This document shows, one piece after another, positions 43,601 through 51,700 of a stretch of 64,000 nt of DNA (the first letter of the stretch is position 1; every line of letters starts with the position of its first letter). The position numbers and the translations under genes are program-made. The notes beneath the pieces were generated by a model. That model searched no databases and was not told the DNA's origin. It worked only from the letters and a program-made list of their open reading frames with translations. Source of the stretch: an uncultured Bacteroidales bacterium (GTDB lineage: Bacteria; Bacteroidota; Bacteroidia; Bacteroidales; Paludibacteraceae). Location: the NCBI GenBank assembly GCA_902769535.1, contig CACXPH010000003.1, forward strand, positions 62,001-126,000. Reading direction: 5' to 3'.

Positions 43601-45623
43601 TGGAGGTAGCTACCCATTGAGTGTTAGCATTTTGCTTTGCTGCTTGCACTGCGATATCTTCTGCTCTACGTGGGCAAATCTCATTGATAGGATCATTTTC
43701 TCCTTTTTTGTAGTAAACGTAGACACCATTGCAATTATAGGAAGAGCCTGGTGTCGGATTATCGAATGCAAACAATGTATTATAGAGTTGCACACCGTCT
43801 ACATAATAATAATCCTTAGTTCCTACGGTTGTCTTTGTACAAAGACCGCTAATTTGAATCAACGATCCAGTATTGACACCTGACAAATCAGCAATGGCCA
43901 CCTCGCTATATCCAATAGTTCCTGTGCCTTTCGTCAATCCTGTCGCATCAAAATTCTCAATTTCGGCTGCTCCATTGTACTTAACAAGAGAGCAAGTGAT
44001 TGTACCGCTCAATGTATTGCCAGCTGCAAGACCTCCAACTGGATGATCGCTGTCCGCACTACTATTGTACAAGATCAAACCATTTGTACCATCCGAAAGA
44101 TATGCATTTTTACCATTAGTAGAGACACCGGTAACAACCCACGCGCTATTGAAAGTAACGGCTTGAACTGTAGATTCGCCTGTTGCAGCAGCGAAGATAT
44201 TTGGTATAGTCTCTAATGGAGTTAACTTTGTGAATTCCTTAGAAGCCATTTCACTATTCTCTAAACCCGTCTTGAATGCGATAGCTTTTACAGTTGCACC
44301 ATCCGTTAATTCGAATGCGCCATTATAAAGTGTACTGCCCGCAGTCGGAACATCTCCATTGGTAGTATAGCGGATTTCAGCGTTTTCGGTGCCACAAGAA
44401 ATAGTCACCTCTGTATTCGGATAGAAAAGAGTAGTTCCCGAAATAACCGGAGTAGCTACCTTCGTTTCTTCTGCTTCCTCATATGTTACAACGATAGATT
44501 TAATGTAAAGAGCTCCATTTGCAGCACTTGCCTTCGCCAAACGAACAACAATAACACCAGTAAAGTCTGTACTGCTTTGCTCTGATGTCGGTTCAAATGT
44601 GTACTTAACATTACTATTGGTAATTCCCGTTGCTGTTTCGCCAAAAGCATTTCCACCTACGGTAACAGAAAGGGACGGAGTATTACTACCTGCCGCTTCT
44701 ACTTCAATCTTTTTAACTTTGTTTGTAAAGGCATCGCTGGTTAGTTCGATATACTCTACTGCCTTGCTACCTGTTCCGTAATGTACTCCTCTGTTGGAAT
44801 CAAACGTAGATTCAGCTGCATCAGATGCTATTGTCCATTCTACGCCATCATCTGCAGTTCCTGAACCACCACAAGCAGCTTCGAAAATCAATGATGATTT
44901 CGGCTGTGCTGCCGTTACTTCAACGTCACAAGTTGCTGTAAAACTGCCATCATGGGTTGTAACGGTAATAGTAGCAGTACCTACACCAATCGCGGTCACA
45001 ACTCCACCGTCAACGGTGGCAACATCTTCATCATCAGATTCCCAAGATACTACTTGATCTGTTGCATTGTTTGGAGCAACGGTTGCTACAAGAGTTTGTG
45101 TAGCACCAACTTCCAACTCGATTTCGTCTTTATTAAGCGACACACCTGTAACGTTAACAGTACCTCCGCCTGTGGAGTATGTTATTGAAACAGAACTTAC
45201 ACGTAATTGCTTCCCCAGTGTTATTACAAGGGGGGCTGCATTAGTTGCCGTTCCAGACCACGTTGTAGTGTTGCCAGAAATCGAACCACTGCCCGTATTG
45301 AAAGTCATTGTTTGCCCATTGTAATTAGCTCCAGTTCCTGTCATAACAACCTCGGTAATTGTAACATTTGTAGCTGGTGTAATTGTGACAGTATTATCCT
45401 TGTACCATCTAGGAGATGTAAGATAACTGGCGCTTGGATCAGTTGCTGTTGACGCTCCTTTTGCTTGCACAATTGTGTAATTGGTAAACGTCCACGTGTT
45501 GGTCTTTGCGGTAGCATCATTAGTTCCATTTCCAGAACTAAAGTCTACATCCTCCGCCCACACTTGCCCGATGCTGAGGACGGCCATCAGCAGACAGGCG
45601 AAAAATAGTTTTAATTTTCTCAT
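40695..45623 (-). CDS. Giant secreted Ig-like/InlB-repeat protein (1642 aa)
   Basis: Signal peptide MRKLKLFFACLLMAVLSIGQ. The body is a string of beta domains: a BIG2-like domain with VTGVSLNKDEIELEVGATQTL (about 155-235), a chitobiase C-terminal-like domain with IRYTTNGDVPTAGSTLYNG (about 395-470), an OB-like segment, further BIG2-like repeats, and two InlB B-repeats with GYTFMGWND and HAFDGWQNG (about 1270-1400). The last 25 residues (IDGKMYILRGEKMYDATGRL) form the same short tail seen on other secreted proteins here. Probably surface-located and adhesive or glycan-binding; the ligand is unknown. Confidence 0.82.
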   Translation of the reverse strand: MRKLKLFFACLLMAVLSIGQVWAEDVDFSSGNGTNDATAKTNTWTFTNYTIVQAKGASTATDPSASYLTSPRWYKDNTVTITPATNVTITEVVMTGTGANYNGQTMTFNTGSGSISGNTTTWSGTATNAAPLVITLGKQLRVSSVSITYSTGGGTVNVTGVSLNKDEIELEVGATQTLVATVAPNNATDQVVSWESDDEDVATVDGGVVTAIGVGTATITVTTHDGSFTATCDVEVTAAQPKSSLIFEAACGGSGTADDGVEWTIASDAAESTFDSNRGVHYGTGSKAVEYIELTSDAFTNKVKKIEVEAAGSNTPSLSVTVGGNAFGETATGITNSNVKYTFEPTSEQSSTDFTGVIVVRLAKASAANGALYIKSIVVTYEEAEETKVATPVISGTTLFYPNTEVTISCGTENAEIRYTTNGDVPTAGSTLYNGAFELTDGATVKAIAFKTGLENSEMASKEFTKLTPLETIPNIFAAATGESTVQAVTFNSAWVVTGVSTNGKNAYLSDGTNGLILYNSSADSDHPVGGLAAGNTLSGTITCSLVKYNGAAEIENFDATGLTKGTGTIGYSEVAIADLSGVNTGSLIQISGLCTKTTVGTKDYYYVDGVQLYNTLFAFDNPTPGSSYNCNGVYVYYKKGENDPINEICPRRAEDIAVQAAKQNANTQWVATSKTVRVGDATTDWWSTSSDGAKTFSSTNEGVATINAAGEITLVAPGTTTLKFSTAETENYYAGPEVSMVLTVKAALPAGGTEFTWDATAQSYTDQEVMATVTAAPNPIIAFANTGSNDPKWFNNGSAVRFYKDNSITITAPEDKLLYEISINFVAGYTATLTTDVVTYSLVGTVGTWSGLAKEVTFSNGDAAARLTSINVVYADGTVTELAIADINLKTTDEETALAITKNVEATIIYEGLDESVATISANKVTPVGEGSTTVTARIEQGTNYTAAQTTFTITVAAKTIPTLSFPAASYNANLGESFTAPTLTNPAGVTVHYSSDNAAVSVDENTGAITINAEGTAVITATSVETEDYAVGTASYTLNVADPYKDVLTAAAIGQSGYGTWTDKTFTTETKYNGYSTTGTGANGGAIQMNTTNPGGIVNISTIGYLKELSAVAHSGNAKTLDIYAKNTAYESSADLYDNDKRGTLIGTIAAGGGAMEFEDGFDYSDNYKYIGIKAKGGAVYYDEIVIKWTPAVINKYTVTYKAGEAEGDDVVVPNIEEGTPITLAAADTYSKDGYTFMGWNDGTQTYAAGASYTVNDDVTFTAQWAQNFTVTYKAGEAGETQVVRTVPAGAYNLESCSFVYANHAFDGWQNGANKYNAGAEVTISENMEFVAQWVEAMAPITVTFTAGTDKSSSLSIYKNGIKIAVSSGTLNNDDDYRCYASNHMTVSSELGNITQIVITSTSSKPANAFSIEGDNGNYAYESLVGTWTGSSASIQLNASSQVRMTEIQVTYIPSAYQRNVTAGNFGTICLPFDGTIEGAELLEFVDKDADNIYLGNSDATVQAGKPYVFLANANQIRVTFTDNTFVAASDHNGLHGTYVDMADAELNGKYLISNNLYYLINTEDCSLKAYRAYFLLSEVPGGGALSPQRRFAIGNGAPQVVTGIDALNASETPVKMIIDGKMYILRGEKMYDATGRLVK

Positions 45624-45684
45624 AATGTTTGAGATTTTTAGTTAAACAAAAAGTTAATTAATATTGATTGTTAGTTATTGATTT
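45576..45684 (-). repeat. Direct repeat, copy 1: adhesin 5' region
   Basis: Covers the last codons of the DUF1016 gene (Ile-Asn-Asn-stop), the spacer and the first codons of the 1642-aa gene. 60 bases (45601-45660) are identical to 46951-47010. Confidence 0.9.
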
Positions 45685-46882
45685 GAACATTTTTCTCAAT
45701 TTGGCGGATGGCGTCCGCCGAATTTCTTACAGCACTTTCTTCTACCTTCGTATCATTCGCCACACTCTCAATCTCTGCAATCGTCGGAATCGTTCCTTCT
45801 ACCTTCGTGGGATACAACTTCTGCAACTCATATTCGGAAATACCCAGAGGTTGGCTACTGGACTCGAGTGCATACTGAGCCAAGGTATTATCCTTCCTCT
45901 TGCACACCAATAAACCTATCGTCGGGTTATCTTTCTCGGGATCACGTAAAATATGATTAACTGCCGTGACATACGTGCCCAACTGACCAATATCTCGCGC
46001 ATCAAACGCACCAATCTTCACCTCTATCGCCACATAGCAACGTAGCGTGAGATTATAAAAGAGCAAGTCAATAAGGTTCTCTGTCTCACCAATCTTGAGG
46101 CGATATTCCCTACCGACATACGCAAAGCCGGTTCCCAGTTCAACCAAGAACTGCGTCATATTCGTCAGCAACGCAGCTTTCATCGTTTTCTCATTGTACT
46201 TACCGGTAATACCTGCAAAACCAAAATCATATGGATCTTTAGTTATCTCGCGAGCTAAGTCACTTGTCTCCTCCGGTAGCGTAGCAGAGAAGTTCGTCAA
46301 CGCCTTACCTTGACGTTCATACAGATTAGAATCCAACCAATTGAGCAGCATCGCACGACTCCATCCATTCTCTACCGTCTGACGGACATAAAACAATGCT
46401 CTCTCCGTATCCTCTCCGCACTTGTCCATGATGTATCGATGATGTCCCCAAGGCACAGCAGATAACATGGCGTTAATTTTTACCCCAACTTGTGGCAAAA
46501 TTTCGTCCTGACTTTTTCCCACAACTTGTGGGATATTTTGCTTTATGTCCTCGCTTTCTAATTTTCCAACAGCTTGTGGGAATTTTATAACTTGCTCATT
46601 ATAAAGCAGATAGAACTTTTTGCAATAATATAGATTAGATAGTGTTAGTCCAGTTGAATCGGGTAATTCTTGCTTCAAATCTTGCGACAACGAACGCATA
46701 AATCCGCTACCCCAACGTTGCTCCGCATCGAGCTGAACAATATCGCGTCCCAACTGCCAATAATAAGCCAGCATCTCATGGTTCACATGTACCGAAGCCT
46801 TTATCTGACTTTGGCGATACCGCTTACTAAGGGATTGGATCCACTGTTTGTATTCCGAATCTATGTGTATCAATTTACTCAT
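45671..46882 (-). CDS. DUF1016/YhcG-like PDDEXK nuclease family protein
   Basis: 403 residues. The N-terminal DUF1016 helical domain contains the SLSKRYRQSQIKASVHVNHEMLAYYWQLGRDI region and SNLYYCKKFYLLY. The C-terminal PDDEXK domain has IDLLFYNLTLRCYVAIEVKIG, giving the D and E-x-K catalytic residues. A linker (about 120-165) contains three related Pro-Gln-Val-Val/Ala-Gly-Lys segments. The family occurs near restriction-modification and mobile DNA. The gene sits between two copies of the 5' end of the neighbouring giant gene, so it appears to be an inserted cassette. Confidence 0.9.
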   Translation of the reverse strand: MSKLIHIDSEYKQWIQSLSKRYRQSQIKASVHVNHEMLAYYWQLGRDIVQLDAEQRWGSGFMRSLSQDLKQELPDSTGLTLSNLYYCKKFYLLYNEQVIKFPQAVGKLESEDIKQNIPQVVGKSQDEILPQVGVKINAMLSAVPWGHHRYIMDKCGEDTERALFYVRQTVENGWSRAMLLNWLDSNLYERQGKALTNFSATLPEETSDLAREITKDPYDFGFAGITGKYNEKTMKAALLTNMTQFLVELGTGFAYVGREYRLKIGETENLIDLLFYNLTLRCYVAIEVKIGAFDARDIGQLGTYVTAVNHILRDPEKDNPTIGLLVCKRKDNTLAQYALESSSQPLGISEYELQKLYPTKVEGTIPTIAEIESVANDTKVEESAVRNSADAIRQIEKNVQINN

Positions 46883-46926
46883 TTATCTGAGTTTTACTAT
46901 CTAATTATTTCAGTTGTCCCATATTT

Positions 46927-47036
46927 GAGGACAACCATCACAAACAGGCGAAAAATAGTTTTAATTTTCTCATAATGTTTGAGATTTTTAGTTAAACAAA
47001 AAGTTAATTATATTATTGTTTGTTAGTTATTGATTT
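46927..47036 (-). repeat. Direct repeat, copy 2: truncated adhesin leader
   Basis: Includes the end of the RelE-like gene (Ile-Asn-Asn-stop), the spacer and an 11-codon remnant reading MRKLKLFFACL-stop. Beside it is the inverted repeat GTTGTCC/GGACAAC (about 46915-46937). Confidence 0.88.
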
Positions 47037-47364
47037 CTAAAAGATGCCCAATTACATGATTGTTGTTTAGATACACAATACTGATAAAGTCATCGTATTC
47101 TTCAAAAAATGCATACCAAGTAGTGTGGCGATTCTTACGATAAGACACGTATTTTAAATCACTCGTCATTACACAATACCGCTTAAAATACGCAGGCGCA
47201 GGTTTCACTACCATATGGTCTATATTCAACTGGAAAAAGCGCACAATATCTATTAAATAAGATACTGCGTAGTCTTCATCGCTAAAATAGTTCTTCTCGA
47301 CCAAAGTCTGAACACTCTCTTCGAGTTGATCCAGCACGATTTTTTCAATTCGGAACTGTTTCAT
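47023..47364 (-). CDS. RelE/ParE-like toxin (probable)
   Basis: 113 residues. After an alpha-helical N-terminus the second half (about 60-113) has the alternating pattern of RelE/ParE toxins: KNRHTTWYAFFEEYDDFISIVYLNNNHV, that is, basic residues, an aromatic strand, acidic turn and a hydrophobic strand. A 44-aa gene precedes it with a 4-nt ATGA overlap, and both follow a consensus promoter. In Bacteroides similar two-gene units are annotated toxin-antitoxin. The toxin class is a pattern-based inference. Confidence 0.65.
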   Translation of the reverse strand: MKQFRIEKIVLDQLEESVQTLVEKNYFSDEDYAVSYLIDIVRFFQLNIDHMVVKPAPAYFKRYCVMTSDLKYVSYRKNRHTTWYAFFEEYDDFISIVYLNNNHVIGHLLEINN

Positions 47365-47495
47365 TTGAACATGCTACGAATTCTTGGTTCCATTTGAGCG
47401 ATGAATTCATCTGCTGTCAACAAGTGGTGAACAGACACGCTGCCTCCGTCCATCTCATTGAGTAATGCTTGCTTTGTGTAGTTGTCCTTATTCAT
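47361..47495 (-). CDS. Small probable antitoxin (44 aa)
   Basis: 44 residues beginning MNKDNYTKQALLNEMDGGSV and ending EPRIRSMFK. The stop TGA overlaps the start of the toxin gene. The acidic, helical short protein upstream of a RelE-like gene has the layout of an antitoxin without a recognised DNA-binding domain. The start ATG lies 29 nt from the promoter -7 box. It is missing from gene sets with a 60-codon cutoff. Confidence 0.65.
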   Translation of the reverse strand: MNKDNYTKQALLNEMDGGSVSVHHLLTADEFIAQMEPRIRSMFK

Positions 47496-47523
47496 TATAA
47501 AATTGGTATTTAATTTTCGCTTG

Positions 47524-47555
47524 CAAAGTTACAACTTATATTTGACACCCGCAAA
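47524..47555 (-). promoter_or_regulatory. Promoter of the RelE-like module
   Basis: Minus strand: TTTG (47555-47552), 20 nt, TAACTTTG (47531-47524). An inverted repeat ACACCC/GGGTGT overlaps the -33 box (about 47544-47568), a possible operator. Confidence 0.8.
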
Positions 47556-47600
47556 CAGGCGGGGTGTTGTTAAATATTGTTTGTTAGTTTTGTTATCGGT

Positions 47601-47933
47601 TATTCCTCTTTCTCGAACGGCAGTTCTTCAGGCCGCTTTCTTACTTGGCACAGACTGAATGAGGCGCAGAAGTTGCTCTGTATCAGCTACATCGGTAAGG
47701 TATTTCTTCCCATCTGACGCTTGCATTTTCAGTTGACTACAATTTGTAGCCACCTCACTCCCTTCTTGTTTTAATCTCGTTTTGAGAACACTCCAGTACT
47801 TACGAGGATTTTCTGAATCCGTCAATACTTGTATCACATCGACAACCGAGAAGAAATACTTTTCCTTCTCGTCATCCCAGATGTAGCGAACCTGCTTGTC
47901 TTCAAATAGTTTTATTGCTTCTTCCTGCGCCAT
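47601..47933 (-). pseudogene. Broken BRO-N/DinD-type antirepressor gene
   Basis: The open part (47628-47933, 101 codons) from MAQEEAIKLFEDKQVRYIWDD has a complete Bro-N start: SVVDVIQVLTDSENPRKYWS and LKMQASDGKKYLTDVADTEQLLRLIQSVPS. Full proteins continue with a second domain of 150 or more residues. Here it stops after SKKAA, and a shifted frame continues as RPEELPFEKEE-stop, which looks like the C-terminal end of the same family. An internal deletion plus frameshift is the simplest reading. It is preceded by the conserved leader and promoter also found at the 2259-aa gene. Confidence 0.7.
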
Positions 47934-47944
47934 TATACAAAAAG

Positions 47945-48067
47945 TAATGCGCACTATTAAAGATAGCACGCATAAATCCATATGTTAGAAAGCAGTGTCA
48001 TTAGCCGTTAATACTTTCGTTTTTAAAATCGGCTGCAAAGTTACAAAATCTTTTTGATATATGCAAG
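47945..48067 (-). promoter_or_regulatory. Conserved promoter plus 5' leader, copy 1
   Basis: Promoter: CTTG (48067-48064), 20 nt, TAACTTTG (48043-48036). The leader contains a segment with GTATTAACGGCTAATGACAC and a hairpin (47948-47972). Most of this stretch, and about 50 bp upstream, matches 59481-59602. Confidence 0.82.
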
Positions 48068-48137
48068 CGTTTTATAAAATAAATTTTTTTTGCCAAATAG
48101 ACATTATGAAATCGGTAAACAAAAACAAAGATAAACC

Positions 48138-48246
48138 CTTTTGAACGATTTAGATGTTTCACATCTTAGGTTCTTTGCTGCTAAAACCTACTTAATAATG
48201 AATTCTTAGACAGTTTTTACCATCAAACCACCTACCCTGCAGGAAC
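48138..48246. other. Structured repeat element, copy B
   Basis: Matches copy A in order and sequence: CTTTTGAACGATTT, hairpin AGATG-TTTCA-CATCT (48152-48166), hairpin TAATAAT-GA-ATTCTTA (48193-48208) and CCTGCAGG at the end. The right arm of the closing stem is not found, so the copy seems truncated at its right end, near the stop of the next gene. Confidence 0.65.
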
Positions 48247-48270
48247 AAATGATATTTTTGGATTTTTTTG

Positions 48271-48726
48271 TCATTTTTCTTTAACAAATTTTCTTCTAAG
48301 GAACACGCGCACAAACGCGAACGCCCCCGCGAGAACCATCAGCGCCCACAAACCATCCCCTATCGGAGCAGGCTCAACAGGCAGATCTGGATCCGGATCA
48401 TCATCCTCCGTCGTACCTCCTCCGCCTACGTCCCTGCGTATCTTGCCGGGCCGGCTGCCTACATCAAACGTCGTACTCGTTCCCGTCACAGCTGCCTGAG
48501 GAAGCGTCGAACCCGAACTCATCATCGTGCTCGTCGAACTCATCGTTGCCTGCGGCGCTTGCGCCTGAACACTGGTATACACCGCCTGCTTGTGCTGCGG
48601 ATTATACGTTCTGCCGTACTTGGGCGTCTGGGCACTCAAGCCCAGAACACTCAGTACTGCTACCATCATCAATAAATATCTCAATGTTGTCTTAGCCTTA
48701 TGGGCACGATTAACTTCGTTTCTCAT
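48271..48726 (-). CDS. Small secreted protein with C-terminal membrane anchor
   Basis: 151 residues. N-terminal extension MRNEVNRAHKAK, then a signal sequence YLLMMVAVLSVLGLSA. The middle is Ser/Thr/Gly-rich and unstructured. The end is tripartite: PAPIGDGLW, a hydrophobic helix of about 18 residues, and a basic tail LRRKFVKEK. That layout resembles known surface-sorting signals (LPXTG, PEP-CTERM) in form but not in motif. It is the last gene of the giant-protein operon. The first 35 bases of coding sequence share about 22 of 24 positions with the 2259-aa gene. Confidence 0.72.
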   Translation of the reverse strand: MRNEVNRAHKAKTTLRYLLMMVAVLSVLGLSAQTPKYGRTYNPQHKQAVYTSVQAQAPQATMSSTSTMMSSGSTLPQAAVTGTSTTFDVGSRPGKIRRDVGGGGTTEDDDPDPDLPVEPAPIGDGLWALMVLAGAFAFVRVFLRRKFVKEK

Positions 48727-48738
48727 AATCTCTAAATC

Positions 48739-48773
48739 TTTAAACTTTAATCATTAAACTTTAAACATTACAC
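48739..48773 (-). repeat. 7-bp tandem array, five units
   Basis: TTTAAAC, TTTAATC, ATTAAAC, TTTAAAC, ATTACAC (plus-strand reading) in the gap between the 1276-aa gene and the small anchored protein. Confidence 0.8.
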
Positions 48774-48780
48774 ATCGAAA

Positions 48781-51700
48781 TCATTTATTGATTTCCCGTA
48801 CTTTCTTTCCCGTCGCGTCATAAATCACGCCGCGGTGCCAAATAAATACCTTATCATGATAAAGGAACTTAATCGGCTCGTCGCCATTCTTGTTCGCTCC
48901 GACTACATCGATCTCTGTCGGCGTCTGACGCTCACCAACCGTCGCATTGATCGCAAACCGACCATTCATTGTTCCCGCCTCGGCAACAAACGTATAGCTG
49001 TCTTCGATCAGGTTGGTTATCTGACTGTTCGTATAGTCAATCAGGTAAACGCCTTCCAATTCGCCGGCGATACTTGCCTCGTGCAGCGAGAACGTGTACT
49101 CACCCGTTTGCGGCAGACGAACACTCACCGGTATCCACTCTTGAGCCAATACCTTATTGATAGCCAAGTAAGCCATGTTCCTGTCACCATAACGCATATA
49201 CGTACGCAAGCTTGTACCATCGCCCAACAACTTCTCCAAATCGGCATTGATCTCATATTCGGCGGTGTATTGGTCGCTCACCAGAATACCCATCATATCT
49301 TCGGCTTCATCGTTTGCCAGCACGATATACGCTCTCTGTGTTGGAAGGGTCTCTGCCTGTACTTCTCTGCGGTAACTTGGAGCCGAAGCCTTGCGGTTAG
49401 CCGTACCGAAAGTCACGGTACCGTCTTTCGGAGCCTGTACAAGGAAGGCACTCGACGGTTTCAACTTCGTTGTCTCAATAGGCAACTGGTCATATTCCTT
49501 GAAGTCAATATCCGGTATATTCGCATATTGAATGACATCATCGGTCTCATCATCGTAACTCAATGCTCCTTGATGCAATGACATGTAAGGGTTAGCGATG
49601 ATGTTCCATCCCTTCGCGTACGAAGGAGTACTCTCATCGCCCCAAGCCGTTACCGTCACTTGGTCCTTATGCGTTCCACCAACTTCGCCTGACTCTCCGT
49701 TCGTCGTCCACGAACCGGCTCCCCATGTGCCGCTCGGTAAAGTCAGCGGCATGCGGATGATAGAGAATGCTTTGCCGCTCGGACGTTTGGCTGTCATCAC
49801 ATATCCACTCGAAGGAGTTAACGTTGTCGGAACTGAAAGATTTCCGACTTCGCCATATTGTTTCCAGTTAGCACCGCTTCCTACACCCTCTTGTACGTTC
49901 GTTGCGCGGCTCGCACCGTCGTAGTAACGCATACGGATGTTTTCGGAAGGACCTACACTCGGCTCAACGGAGCAGTAGCGGTATTTGAAGTTCGCTACCG
50001 TCGCATTCCAAGGCACGGCTACCGGATAATACTGATCGTAGTCAATATACCAATCCGCATAGACGCTCGATGCTTTCAGCGTAGCCGTAGAAGCCGTTAC
50101 GTACAACCGTGCTACATCATACGTCTTCTCTCCTGCGCGGCTCCAACCGTTACGCAGTACCAGGTTCGTAGCCGTCAATATACCCGAAGCGGCATCACCT
50201 TTCGTCACAACCACAGTTGCGCCAGGATAGATCTCCAAGTGTTTGATGATTACATCATTGCTTGCAAAATCACCCGCATTAGCCGTCAACGTTACGCCCG
50301 GCAATACGTGTACTTCTGCCTTGCTCCATGGATCATCAGTTGAGATTATCGACTTCATCGTTGCACTCGTAGCAATAATCTTCGGCACAACGATATTACT
50401 AACCGCCTTCGTTGTCGCTCCATTCTTCCACTCTAATGTCAACATCGCTCCGTTGCTTGCGGCATCTGCGAAGTCAATACCGTCTCCGAAGTTCACGGTG
50501 TAGTTGTATATGGATGCGCGGTTCTTGCCACTTGTCTGTGTCTGACTAAGCGTAATAGGCGAACTGCTTGCACCGTTCAGATGCGCCACAACCGATGTCG
50601 CGTCAATGCCTGTTGCATCCACCTCGATCACACCGCCGTGCTGTCCCCATTCTACGAAGTATGCCTCTGTCGGACCGATATCACTTGCCGGTATCAAACG
50701 CAACTCTGCTACACCATTCGCGTAGAGTCCCCATTTGGGTCCGCCACCTGCTGCAAACCATGATTTCAGCGGATTGACATTATTTAGATTTGAAATAGTA
50801 TATTTTGCATCTTGTGGATTGGTAATACTGGTATTCGTTTGCGTCAATGTCCATTTGTAGTTATTTCCCAATGTATTCTCAGCCAAACCGGTGTTCTTGC
50901 CAATGTCGGTACTTAAAGCTGCATTGTTTGCCCAGAGAGCATAGGACTTGCTACTACCATCCACGTTATTTTTCATACCCAACTGCACTTTTTCTTTATC
51001 AGCACTTAGGTATAGGTTATAAACATTACTTGCTGCAGTATAAGCAATCGTCGGGTTATTAATATCATCTACCGCAATCTCCACCGGTTCTGGGTTACCC
51101 GTTCCTGACATATTTGCCGGAAGTGCATACCATTTATTAGTGGTAGTATTTTTTGCCGCTATCACAAAGTCAGCAGGCAGGTGACGACCGATCACTCGTT
51201 TCGTATCAATCGTTGCAGTACGAGGTTCGCCGGTTACACTAACCGTCAGGCTCGTGAGCTCATCCAAACCGTCACTCGTATCACCTACCCCCGGAGTATA
51301 GTAAACATATACGTCTGCCTCTACTTTACCGTAGGTGTCCGTTGATGGAACTGTTCCATCCGCCTTCTTAATGACGAACTTACTGCTTGCCGGGAAAATT
51401 GTAAAAGTCAGTGCCGTACTATGCGGCAAACCATTACCTGACACGTGGAATGCTTCCTGTGAGCGAACAGTCTTGTTCGCTGCTGAAGTGATAAACACGA
51501 TATCTCCGCTCGGACCTGTCAACGTCCAATCAGCACAACTGAACTTATAGTCGGTATATGCGATAGTCTTAACTGATTGTATAGCAGAATAACCTGTTCC
51601 GGCAGAGTTGGTTGCATATGCGCGAACATAATAGGTCGTACCTGTTGTCAATTCGCTGACGGTTTTGCTGGCAAAGTTGGTACTTGCAGCAATATCAGCA

